Source of the DNA: Anaspis maculata
Taxonomy: Eukaryota; Arthropoda; Insecta; Coleoptera; Scraptiidae
Assembly (NCBI GenBank): GCA_949128115.1
Contig: OX421967.1
Location: 26,800,635 to 26,864,634, forward strand
Length of the DNA stretch: 64,000 bases
Reading direction: 5' to 3'
Part shown: positions 1-10,258 of the stretch, piece by piece
Position numbering within the stretch: position 1 is the first letter of the stretch
Layout of the letters: each line of letters begins with the position of its first letter
Translations under genes and position numbers: made by a program
Notes under the pieces: generated by a model
What the model was told of the DNA's origin: nothing
The model's input: only the letters and a program-made list of their open reading frames with translations
Databases searched by the model: none

Positions 1-1236
1 TTATGATCATATCGTAAGCATTGACGACGTTTAACGCCTTGTCCCTAGAATTTTTCATCATGAAAAAAAATAAGTTCTTCGGCAGATCACACAAATAATT
101 TTATTTTCACCTACAAAAAATTAATAAGGAGATGTGCAACACGTTGATTCCCACAAATTCGTATCCTCTGGATTCGTTTGTGGAGTCAAAATTTTGATAG
201 TGTATCTTCTTGGAGAAGGGCAACCCAAAGAGTAAGCTATTTTCAACACTAAGTTCAAACAGAATTTTTTCAATGTTCTGAATAGAAATCACTGGATTCC
301 TCCCAGCAAAACATACCCTGAACCGTTCTTTGAAAGTACACCATCAGAATTTTTCTTCTGTGATGCTGCGCTTCACTCTCGACCGGGGCAATTAGGTTCC
401 TACACAGCATGCGCGGAGTGTATACACGATGCAGGGTATTTTCTCGGTTCAGTCATATTTTTCATGACTGAGATTGTGTCATAATATAGACCATTTCCAC
501 ATGACGTCACACGCACGTGTCGAACGGCTGATTCGGGGCAACGTCAACATGATGACAACTGTACGTGCCAGTTTGACAAAACTTTGTGACACCAGTGACT
601 TCCACACACCGACATCGACTGACAGATTGACATACTACCAATCTGACTGACGCACATGACTGACGTAGCCCACGTGCCCCGTGGCAGATGACGCACATCT
701 GACTGACGTTGTCCCGAATCAGCTGTTCAAGATGGAGCTGCGTGACGTCAGTGGAAATGGTCTATTGAAATAACGTGTATACACTCCGCGCATGCTATGT
801 AGGAACCTTGTTGCTCCGGTCGAGAGTGAAGCGCAGCATCATAGAAGAGAAATTCTGATGGTGTTTCACGACTTACTTCACGTTCAATCTCACACGGTAC
901 TTCCAAAGAACGGTTCAGGGTATGTTTTGCTGGGAGGAATTCAGTAATTCTGATTCAGAACATTGAAAAAATTCTGCTTGAACTTAGAGTTGAAAATAGC
1001 TCACTCTTTGGAATGCCCCTCTTCAAGAAGATACACCATCAAAATTTTGACTCCACGAACGAATTCAGAAGATAAGAGTTTGTAGGAATCAACGTGTTGC
1101 ACATCTCCTTATAATTCTTTGTAGGTGAAAATAAAATATAATCAATTTTTGTGATCTACCGAGGAACTTATTTTTTTTCATAATGGAAAATTCCCGGGAC
1201 AAGACGATAAACGCCGTCAATGTTTACAATATATTC
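1..1236. mobile_element. Long palindromic (foldback) element, left edge at or beyond window start
   Basis: The first ~500 bases return as an imperfect reverse complement at about 720-1236, around a centre near 600. Matching blocks include AACGGTTCAGGGTATGTTTT (about 905-925) against its complement near 315-335, and a TGCGCGGAGTG block on both sides. The arms differ by scattered substitutions and small indels, so this is an old duplication and not simple mirror-read noise. The central part contains CACGTG- and TGACGTCA-like boxes. No coding capacity is evident. The match runs up to base 1, so the true left end may lie outside the window. Confidence 0.85.
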
Positions 1237-1589
1237 ATAAGTTTACTTTTTAATTAATAAAACGAGTTGATAGGCCGATTAGTGGGAGTCATAGCACCTT
1301 TAACTTTCAGGAGCCCCCCGAGCCCCTTTCCGGTGAAAATTTGGCGTGGCTCCACCTCTTATCTGAAAGAGGGGCTCATTCTGACTACGTGTACCAAATT
1401 TCATGCTTTCATCACCATTTGCAAGGTTCATTTCGATTTTGGCTCTTAGCGCCCGCACTATGAGACACAAATAAGTATGGGGAAGCTTGCTAGTTCCAAA
1501 AGCTACAGAAAAATACAAGGGAGGCAACTGGGGGACAAAAAGACACAAATTGACCAACTAGAGTCCCGAAATTATAATAACTCATTGTA
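1237..1589. other. Unassigned spacer
   Basis: No gene, repeat partner or RNA feature is recognised in this stretch between two palindromic elements. Confidence 0.4.
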
Positions 1590-2131
1590 GTGAGGGAGAC
1601 AGGCGCGGTTTTAGTACCCCTATCGAGTTATGTGTAGAGACTATCATCTATGTATCAAGAAAACATGTGTAACCATGGAATGGCTATCCTGCCTGAGTAA
1701 ATTCTGCCGGAAATGTGAGTAATCAAATAATTTAAAAATTGTAGAATACAAACTCCAAAATTCTTGCTAACAAATGTCAGTCATATTGTTGATGGCACAC
1801 AACAATCACCCCTTTCACGGGCCACTACCAGAAACTCGTCCAGTTTTGCGTATGCGTAACGATAGTTGCTTAGCAGCACCATGTAAGTTCTGACAGTGGC
1901 GCGTCAAAGGGGTGATTGTTGTGTGCCATCAACAATGTGACTGACATTTGTTGACAAAAAATTTGAAGGTTCTATTCTACAATTTTGAAATCATTCAATT
2001 AATTGCATTTTCGGCAGGATTTACTTAGGCAGGATTGCCATTTCATGGTTGCACATATTTTCTCGATACATAGATGATAGTCTCAAAACATAACTCGATC
2101 GGAGTATTAAACATGCGTCCGTCTCCCGGAC
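1590..2131. mobile_element. TA-flanked palindromic element, 542 bp
   Basis: Left arm (from GTGAGGGAGAC) and right arm (ending GTCTCCCGGAC) are imperfect reverse complements over about 240 bp each, for example a TTGTTGATGGCACACAACAA block and its mirror. The element is bounded by TA at 1588-1589 and 2132-2133, as expected for a Tc1/mariner-type target duplication. Termini are GT...AC and not the CAGGGTG type common elsewhere here. There is no coding capacity, so it is probably non-autonomous. Confidence 0.8.
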
Positions 2132-2136
2132 TATAG

Positions 2137-2243
2137 GGTCAAGTTGTTCTAGCGTTAAGTCGTCCCGCGTCAAGTTGTCCTGGCGTCAAGTTGTCCCGCG
2201 TCAAGGTGGCCGGCGTGAAGTCGGCAGCGTCAAGTTGTCCTGC
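2137..2243. repeat. Minisatellite, 15-16 bp unit, about 7 copies
   Basis: Degenerate tandem copies of GCGTCAAGTTGTCCC, each with one or two changes. The core TTGTCCCGCG resembles two other minisatellites in this window (51838-51905 and 55095-55400). Confidence 0.85.
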
Positions 2244-2649
2244 TACGACTCCGCGTAGCAGGCAGCGGGGTAAACACAAGTAGCAAGTTGCAGGGATCAG
2301 GTGTATATGGAAATAATAGGTGTTTTCCTTTTACAACCTGAACAAAGTATTCTGACCTAGGTTGTTAGCGGTATCTCACTTTCGCGCATGCGATTTCTCG
2401 CTCTTTCTTTCTCTAACTTAGATCAGATCAGTGAGTTTTGTGCTAAAAGGAAAGCACCTTAAGTATAACAATTTGTGAGCTACAGATTCCTTCACGTGCG
2501 AGCGAGTCCTCATTTTGACGTCGACTGTCATCTTTTTTCATCATCTTCATAGTGAGGAGTGAACAGGCCGGCGGAGTAAAGCAGGCTCGAAGAAGGCCTC
2601 CGGCTGGCGCGAGTGTAATCAGCTGAATGTGGCCGGGAAATGGGAAATT

Positions 2650-3320
2650 TTCAAGGGCCGCGGTAGCAATAGACCTCGCAAAACGCACTCCACTAGACGT
2701 TCGAACGTGGCCGGTGCGTTAAAAAGTCCAAACGGCATCACAGTTAACTAATAAAGGCCGCTTCCGGCAGAAAAAGCCGGCTTCTCTTTGTCGTCGTTGT
2801 GAAGTGCCACTTGCCAGTAACCACTCTTCGGGTCAAGCGTCGAAAATCATCTTGATCCAGACAGCGTGCCCGAAGTGTCGTCAATCCGAGGCAGTGGATG
2901 GCTGTCTTTCTTTGTCACCACATCTGGATCATAGCGAGGATCATGCTGACCCTTCCGGTAGGATTTCCTTTCATCGCAAAGGCTGCAGCCTCTTCTTGGA
3001 TGAATTGCATCGCAAGTTCCTCCTCCTTCCCACTCAGGTGTTTCCAGTCAGGCGAGAACATCCCCACTATGTTTTTTCCAAGAACTTTGGAGCCGAAGCA
3101 TTTGTCGATACGTTTTCTTAACGTGAGATCCATTCAACGGGTTCACACTTGCCCAGGGTCTCTCATCCCTTGATTGCTTGCATGTGTTGTTCGGGTTGAT
3201 GACTCTGATCGGGATTTTCGTCTTGTTAATGTTAATCATTGTCTTGGCCATGATGCAGCTGGCAGCTGTGTCGAGTTCAGCAATGCCGGCGAAATGTGGA
3301 TATTTGAAATAACGCACGTG
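2650..3320 (-). pseudogene. Ty3/gypsy retrotransposon pol fragment (protease-RT linker and N-terminal RT)
   Basis: Read on the minus strand with several frame changes and stops, this resembles the reverse-transcriptase start of Ty3/gypsy retrotransposons. Near 2890 the minus strand gives TKKDSHPLPRIDD, then [14 protein letters not shown] near 2850-2800, and VMPFGLFNAPATFERL near 2740-2690. These are the classic fingers/palm motifs before the YxDD box, which itself is not seen. Upstream (3120-3240) a segment with LGKCEPVEW and KIPIRVINP recalls the region between protease and RT in gypsy polyproteins. Similarity stops abruptly near 2650, so the copy is truncated. Stops and frameshifts make it a dead relic. 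No LTRs are recognisable next to it. Confidence 0.85.
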
Positions 3321-4032
3321 TTTGTCGCGTTTCTAGCACGTGGCTCCTGAGCAACAGGTGGATTCAGCCGTGCATCCAAGCATCGGACTCCAACTGCACC
3401 GGTCCGTTTCGTGGCCACCCTATACGTATCATACCTACCTACAACTCTGAGCCAACCGGCCGGCGAGAAAGCCGGACAGAGCGATAATTTCATTCTTTGC
3501 GGCGAATCAATTTGAATATTGATTGATTCCGAACGAGCTCCAGCCGGCGCACCGCCGCTGCCGTTAATTTATTATTTACTTGTGCGGCTAATTTATCGCT
3601 GGCGCCCAAGCCCACTCACGAATGAAATCAAGGTGAATTTTAAAATCGACCAGACGTAATAAATATTTACTAAGTCATTTTGCATCATTCACACACACAT
3701 AATAATAATAACAAGAACTATACAACACACGTTCGTAGGTACCTACACAGACACACATCAGGAAAGTTGGCGGATTTCTTGGAATTTGGAATCATTTCTT
3801 GGGAATCACGGTCTAGTAATGGTGGCGTCGTCGTCCTCTCTAGTTTCCCTCCTTCCATTTCCCCGCGCTTCTGTATCCTGCCGGATCGATTTTTATTATT
3901 ATTATTGCAAACGGTTTTAAACTTCAAGAAAATGCGAACGCGATTTTCGATGGTATTGCGGTTGGTCATGTAGGTGATTTATTCCGTAAAGAGTTGCCCG
4001 TGTTTTACCGGATCCACTTTCCATAACTATAG
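3321..4032. other. Unassigned, with a GC-rich non-repetitive patch at 3500-3660
   Basis: No coding similarity is recognised. The patch at 3500-3660 has TTAATTTATT-like AT boxes inside GC-rich sequence and no partner in this window, so it could be regulatory, but nothing proves it. The rest includes short AAT and CA runs (3695-3715). Confidence 0.3.
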
Positions 4033-4034
4033 TA

Positions 4035-4216
4035 CCGTATGTTCGTTAAAATGATGAATTAGAGCAGGCTGTGAACTTCGAAACGTATGTCCAAAATAAA
4101 TTCCATGACGACGGTTCATCATGTTGACATCAAATTTGAGTGATTATTGATAAATTCACGACATACGTTTCTACTTCCATAGCCTGCCCTAATTCATGAT
4201 TTTAACGAACATACGG
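4035..4216. mobile_element. TA-flanked MITE, 182 bp, copy 1
   Basis: Termini CCGTATGTTCGTTAAAAT and its inverted copy bound a 182-bp element with TA on both sides (4033-4034 and 4217-4218). Inner blocks such as AAACGTATGTC are also mirrored. An opposite-orientation copy of the same length lies at 29570-29751. TA duplication and TIR structure point to a Tc1/mariner-mobilised non-autonomous element. Confidence 0.93.
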
Positions 4217-4218
4217 TA

Positions 4219-4560
4219 GGTGATCAGATCTTCTCACCAGCTCTCAGTGTTTTGCTCCCATCGTACAGATACGCTGTGCAATCATTTATCGTACAACAAT
4301 TGTAGTACCGTGTGATCCACAAAACTCAGGTGTGCCTGAAGTCGAAAAAATCGACTACTCAGCCAATCCAGCCCTCCGCTCGATGGATATTTTGTTTCCG
4401 AAGCCAACTCCAACTCCGGATTTTGTGGACTAGGTACTATGCAGGATTCACAATTAAAAAAACTCCACCTGCGGTAGAGCTGGGTACTAAATCGTGCAGG
4501 GGTATTTTTGGGAGGGATCCTTACTGGGACGTCTGGTAACCTATCTATCTACATCACTGA
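4219..4560. other. Unassigned spacer
   Basis: No partner in the window and no convincing reading frame. Confidence 0.35.
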
Positions 4561-4562
4561 TA

Positions 4563-6269
4563 GTGGACGTGGTAGGAAAAAACAAGTTGCAAATGACGAT
4601 AAAGGCAAACCACTTGGCAGGATCGTAACTAAGACCTGAATAAACGAATTGACCCGCAGTGCTTTCATTTTCGTCCCTTAGGATTTGAATGGCGCCCCTT
4701 TTTCAAAATGGCGGATTTTATCTAGGGGCAGAAAGTATCGAATAGCCTGGTGATGTCCAGCTTCGTTAAAATATATGGAGCTATGCCTCGATTGATTTTT
4801 GGGACATCAAACACTTTTTAAAAAAATGATGGAGCATTGACATCTGTCGCAGGCAAATTTGGTGGAGGCGCCAACATGAATTTTGTACGGTCATAAGAAA
4901 ATTGCTGTAACATTTTTATTTTTCAACCGATTTCAACACAAGGTATCTCATTTTGTTAAAAAGTAAATTCTTCTTGTTATCTTATACATTCCATAAAAAA
5001 AAAGTGAGGAATGTTGAAGAAAAAATGAAAAATTATTTTCAAAAAAATTTTTTTAATTTTTTTTTTATTTTCATGAAAATTGCCATATTTGTAGATTTTG
5101 TTGTGTCCCTTCTGAATTTGCACTTTTCCGATTTATATCTTTGCAGTGCGCACCGCCATGTTGAAAAAATGAAATCTGAAGAGAAGTTTTTGACAATATC
5201 TAAATTTTTGTCCATGCGAGATTGAATTGTTTATAAACGTATGAAAGTACATTCAATTCTCCACGATTTGACACCTGGACCATTTCTGTGCGACTCGGAG
5301 TTCTTGAGCTAGAGCTTCCGGAAGTATCAGTTTTCGGTGTTAAATAGTGACCGTGCCTACCGGATTTTACCACTGGATCGCCACCATGTCTTAATCAAGT
5401 CACCCATCGATAACGCGTCGTCATTTATCTCAAATCATGAACATTGTGGACCTGGCACAGCCCTAAGAGGTGATTTTTATTTCTTTTGAAACCAAAAATT
5501 GATACTTCCAGAAGGTCTAGCTCAAGAACCGTGGGTCGCACAAAGCTGGTTCAGATGTCAAACTGTGGAGGATTTAATGTGCTTTCATATGTATAAAAAC
5601 ATTTCAATGTCACATGGACCAAAATTCAGATATTGTCATAAACTTCTTTTCAGACATCATTATTTCAATATGGCGGCGCGTAATGCAAGGATATGAATCG
5701 GAAAAGTGCAAATTTAGAAAGGGCACATCAAAGTCTACAAATAGGGCAAATTGCATAAAAATAAAAAAATGTAAAAAATCATTTTTTTTTAAATTTTTTT
5801 TTCAACATTCCTCAACATCTTTTTTCAATGATAGGTATAAGGTCTCATGAAAAATTCACTTTTTCACAAAATGAAATGTCTTGTGTTGAAATCCGTTGAA
5901 AAATAAAAATGTTACAGCAATCTTCTTATGACAGTACTAAATTCCTCTTGGCGCCTCCACCAAATTGGCCTGCGGTAGATGTCAATGTTCCACCATTTTT
6001 TAAATTAGTGTTTGATGTCTTAGAAACCGATTGAGACACAGCCCCCTATATTTCTACAAAGCTGGACATCACCAGGCTATTCGATACCTTCTGCCCCTAG
6101 ATAATATCCACCATTTTGAAAAAGGGGCGCTATTCAAATCCTAAGGGACAAAAATAAAAGCACTGCGGGTCAAATCGTTTATTTAGATCTCAGTTGTAAC
6201 CCTGCCAAGTGGTTTGCCTTTATCATCATTTGCAACTTATATTACCTATTTCGGTTGTACCACGTCCAC
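4563..6269. mobile_element. Long palindromic element, 1.7 kb, family A copy 1
   Basis: Left arm starts GTGGACGTGG, right arm ends CCACGTCCAC, and TA flanks both sides (4561-4562, 6270-6271). The arms are reverse complements over more than 800 bp, for example CTGGTGATGTCCAGCTTCGT (4748) against AAAGCTGGACATCACCAGGC (6058). The centre is near 5415. Small frames in both arms mirror each other and are not genes. The same family recurs at 21200-22590, seen from the shared GGCAAATTTGGTGGAGGCGCC-like block and the neighbouring text. Confidence 0.9.
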
Positions 6270-6342
6270 TATGACATGGAAATCATGGAATCATGTAAAT
6301 TCGAGTGTAAATTTGACAAGTAAAAATAATATGATGATGGGG

Positions 6343-7719
6343 GGGACATCTAAGACGATGTGATCATACATATACATCAAATTGAAGGGATCAAAATTCA
6401 CTTTCTGTCAAGCATAGTTTAATTTTTTTTTAAGTCGCCCCTCCTATCCTGCTTAAAATTCTTTCATTGTTAAATTAAGAACCGCTTTTCAACCCTATCA
6501 GCTTCTATCAACTCACGATTCTTCAAAAATAGATTTTCAAGCGAAAACAGGTCGATTCTTATTTCGAAGGAGGCATCTAAGACACGTATCGCCAAATTAT
6601 TATCTTCAATCCCTTCGCCCCCCATCCTATTCTACTTTAAAATTTCCAAAAGCAACATCTAACTTGTGATACATCAGACTGAAGGTAAGAAAATTCTCTT
6701 TCTGCAAAGAATAATTTCAAGTTTCTCAAACCACCCTCTAAACATTTTAAAAAATTCTCTTCATTGGGAGGCGAAGGGGTTGAAGGTAAAAACTCGGCAA
6801 TACGTGTCTTGAATGTCCCTTTTAAAATGAAAATCGACCTGTTTTTGCTGGAAAATCTATTTATCAAGAATCGGCAGTTGATGGTGGAACAACTTCTCTT
6901 TGATTAACAATGGAAAAATTCTGAAAAGGGTTGGGTGTGGTTTGAAAGATTTCAAGATATTGCTACGAGCGACGATTCCCGAGCACTCTGGTGAACACGC
7001 GATATTTCCAGGCTCTTCCACGGCCGCAGTGTACAAATGCGCGGAGCTCTGGACATTTCTAGAGTGTGCGTGGTGGCATTGAAATGCATGGAGACTCAAA
7101 CGCCTGATCAACACACATCTGTCCATTTGGCGGCGGCGCCGGCTCTAGACCACGGCAGAATTATGCGCGAGGTGTGTGGGATTGTTCGAGAGTCGCCTAG
7201 AAAATCGTATGCCGGGTCACTGTCAAGTTTGCTGGAAGATGATGGAAAGTTCGGGAACACTGATCAGAGGCCTATATAGAGCATCAACCCATCAACCGTC
7301 AGCTCACAAGCAATATTGAATTTGAATGCGAAGTGGTAGCGAGCGGATAGAAGTGAAGTACCTACAATATTTCCAAGTAGATAATTGTTGGCGTGTATTT
7401 AGTTTAGTACGCAGTAATAAACAGTATGTGTTTTAAAACGATCGTCCCAATCATATTCGAGCCCGTACGCGAAATACGCAACAAGATGTTTGACAAGAAG
7501 AGAATTTTATTACCTTCAATTTGATGTCTCACAAAAGAGGTAATGTTATTTGAAATTCTCAAGTAGGGTAGGGTGGGGGCGAAGGGGTTGAAGATAGGAA
7601 TTTGACAATGTGTGTTCTAGATGTCCCACTCAAAATAAATATCCTGTGTCAACGTTTTCCTGGAAAAATATTCGGCAGCGAGAAATCTGGGGTGAGCCCC
7701 TTTTCAAAAAATCACCCTG
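6343..7719. mobile_element. Family B foldback element, interrupted by a solo LTR
   Basis: Both arms carry the family B text (CATCAAATTGAAGG, then TTCTCTTTCTG, then CCCTTCGCCCCC-type blocks) in opposite orientations. The right end reads ATCACCCTG followed by TA (7720-7721). The left terminus is eroded and its position is approximate. A 523-bp LTR (6961-7483) splits the right half. Other members: 13013-14096, 35094-35590, 45552-46539, 63770-64000. Confidence 0.75.
6961..7483 (+). mobile_element. Solo LTR, copy 1
   Basis: This block breaks family B sequence and starts TGCTACGAGC and ends TACGCAACA (TG...CA). Flanks AGATAT and AGATGT look like a slightly diverged target duplication; a CAAGAT alternative is also possible. 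It has a TATA-like CCTATATAGAGC at 7271 and an AATAAA at 7416, the layout of an LTR promoter and polyadenylation signal. A homologous LTR lies on the minus strand at 57222-57650. No internal retrotransposon region adjoins, so this is a solo LTR left by LTR-LTR recombination. The superfamily is not determined. Confidence 0.82.
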
Positions 7720-8195
7720 TATAAACTAGGCGTCAATTGAAGTGGCACATCAAAAAATCATGAACTTTGGGCTGTAACTTTTGACTTGAATGACCGATTT
7801 CAAAGAAAAAAAATCGTTGTTGAATCACCTCATTTTTTGACAATACAGTCGCCATACTATTCCTAACTGCTTATTGGGCTCTATACAGTGTGATTCATCA
7901 ACACTTATTTTTCACTCCAAATTCGGTCCGTTCGTTTTACTTTTGTGGCCATTCAGTACTTATGGCTCATATCTCGTGTTATAAAGACATGTTTCAATTA
8001 CAGACTTTTTTTTGAAATTTTGCTCTGCCCCTTCCCAGTCTTGAGATATGATCTCATATATGTAAGATAGTGCACTAATCCAATTATATGAAAACACTGT
8101 AAGTATAATTTATTGAACCAGAAAAGATTTATTTTTGTTAGACACAAACGTGAAAGTCGTGAAACAGTAACAAACAAGTGGGACCACCCTGTTTG

Positions 8196-8395
8196 CTAGG
8201 CACCTCTGTTCTTCTGTGGCATGCTCCTAATGCAGTTATCAATCAACTGCTGTGGAAGAGCAGCCCATTCTTTCTGTAAATTCAGTGAATTCCTCCCCGG
8301 TCGTTGCTGCCAGTTCTCGGTCTGACAACTGGCGTTGCAGAAGATCCCATACGTTCTCAATTAGGTTGATATCAGGTGAAATGGCCAACCATTCT
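8196..8395 (-). pseudogene. Tc1-like transposase C-terminal fragment
   Basis: The minus strand reads SPDINLIENVWDLLQRQL, the catalytic-glutamate region of Tc1-like DDE transposases (usual form SPDLNPIENLW), then after a frameshift EWAALPQQLIDNCIRSMP and a stop at 8196-8198. These are the characteristic last ~60 residues of the family. The N-terminal helix-turn-helix and the two catalytic aspartates are missing. The sequence beyond 8395 is unrelated, so the copy is truncated as well as frameshifted. A possible terminal repeat (TACAGTGTGATTC) lies at about 7887, downstream in the transposon's own sense. Confidence 0.9.
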
Positions 8396-8945
8396 GTAGC
8401 GATCATGATCTACCTAAGTTGTGATTACTGTAACCCTTTCCACTGCCAGCAGTCTTTTACCCCTCTCTTTTATTGACAATCAGGTTCGACATGCGAGAGG
8501 ACCAAGTTGACCCATTTCCCACTTAGAAACAATCATCTTAAAACACAACGGACTTTATTTAATTTAATTAAAATGGACAAACATGTTTTGTTCTCGGTGA
8601 ATACTAGTCTGATTATTCATGTCACTGCTTAATAATTAAGCTAAACTAATAACCAATACAAGTATAATAAATTCCTCTTTTCTTCAACAATGGTTTTCAC
8701 ACACATTCAATTACATTTAATACACGTGGCAGATTCATTATTGATGGAGTTTCCCTTGTAGAGGGTTAATCATTGAAAGAGTTAGAATCAAAGATATTGG
8801 CACTTGCAATAATCACCAAATGTGGTAGTTTCATATTACGGTTTATACTACATTTCAAGTACTAGATGATAGGTTGATGGTTTGTTACAGTCGGCTTATC
8901 CTTTTATAGCCACTTTGGGTCTTTGATTGTTACAGCGCTTCAATA
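8396..8945. other. Unassigned AT-rich stretch
   Basis: No partner, tandem structure or coding similarity recognised. Confidence 0.35.
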
Positions 8946-8949
8946 TAGG

Positions 8950-9375
8950 CTCGTTGAAGGGATCTCTCGTTCGAACTCATCATCCTAGGAGTGGATCGAA
9001 ACGCATCATCGAAGGGGCCTCAACTCAACTACCTGAAGATGAGTCGGAGCTCATTATCGAAAGCTCTTCGGCTCCCGAAGACAGATCGAAACTCAACATC
9101 CAAGGACCTCGACTGCATCCTAGAGGTAGGTCGAAACTCGTTAAAGAGTAGCAACTCATCAGCCTCTACATGGGCCAAAACTCATCCTGGAAGGATCTCA
9201 ACTCAACGTCCTCGAGGGGATCGAAATGCATCATCAACGGATTCCAACTCGCCATTTTCCAGGTTGGTCAAGACGCATCAACCGGTTTCAACTCAGCTCC
9301 TCCAAGTGGCTCGAAACTCAACGTCGAAGGGCTTCAACTTCACGTCCTCAAGGTGGGTTGAAACGCATCATCTCC
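8950..9375. repeat. Minisatellite, about 45-bp unit, 9 degenerate copies
   Basis: GATCGAAACTCATCATC-like blocks recur at 8994, 9042, 9084, 9129, 9174, 9219, 9266, 9309 and 9356, with spacing averaging 45. Because 45 is divisible by three, reading frames stay open across it and give repetitive 60-135-residue peptides; I treat these as by-products. A coding origin cannot be excluded, but no start context, splice sites or conserved domain supports it. Confidence 0.85.
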
Positions 9376-10031
9376 CGTCAGTCGTACAACTTGTCTAAGT
9401 CTTACTGGGCCAGGTGGCTACGCAATCATCACATCAATACCATAACCCCGGAGACTGGCCGGGATCTTCACGGACAAGAACTTCCTTTCCACATCTGGAG
9501 GCGAATGACGCAGCGGGATCCATGGGTGTGCACTATTTTTGGTGAAATAGGTACCTACTCCTTTCTCCTCTTAGACCTACCTCATGTTGATGTTTTGGAA
9601 CTGAATGCCTAAAACAAAATCATCAAAATGATTTATTTCAGGTTGTCACCCCTTTAAAGGTGAATCTCATTTGTATTCAAGCCGAAGCATGTCGACAAGA
9701 AGAAACCGATAAGTTTTCCATCCTTCTCGGCTACTTCTCCAAGTCGACATAAAATGCCAAAATATGAAGAATTCTTGATTGGCTTCATTCCTAATGGTAT
9801 TTCAAAAAATCTATGACTGTTTTCATTACTTTTAATTCACTTGTTTCGGTGAGGGATGATTAGGTATGAAGTTTTTGTTGATTTGTAGGTTAGGAAGCTA
9901 CAACAATAAAACAATCTACATGAAAGCTATCCGCTAATCTATCTAAGAATAATAAGCTTTATCAACGAACTTTCTCAATAAAAAAATCTCTATTCTTTTT
10001 CTTTGAAGTTCAAACTGTACATTCCTTTTTG
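9376..10031. other. Unassigned stretch
   Basis: AT-rich sequence with no recognised gene or repeat partner. Confidence 0.35.
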
Positions 10032-10033
10032 TA

Positions 10034-10256
10034 CAGTCAAGAGCATGGAATTTCGTGTACATGTAATTTCTATCATTGAAAACTCCGAGATCTATGCTTG
10101 TTTTGTGCTACTTTGGAGTCACAGTGGGAAGCTGGTCTATGATTGTGGGATGTGTGACCTTCTCACTGCACCTCCAGAGTAGCAATAAAGCGTAGATCCT
10201 GAATTTTTGAATGACCTGAGAAACGTCAGGTGTACGAAATTCCATGCTTTTGACTG
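10034..10256. mobile_element. TA-flanked MITE, 223 bp
   Basis: CAGTCAAGAGCATGGAATTT at the left mirrors AATTCCATGCTTTTGACTG at the right, with TA outside each end (10032-10033, 10257-10258). The interior is not palindromic and not coding. This is a typical Tc1/mariner-type MITE. Confidence 0.9.
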
Positions 10257-10258
10257 TA

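Noticed and set aside
8950..9375. CRISPR-like array
   Set aside because: Whole units are repeated with no alternation of constant repeat and unique spacer, and the genome is eukaryotic.
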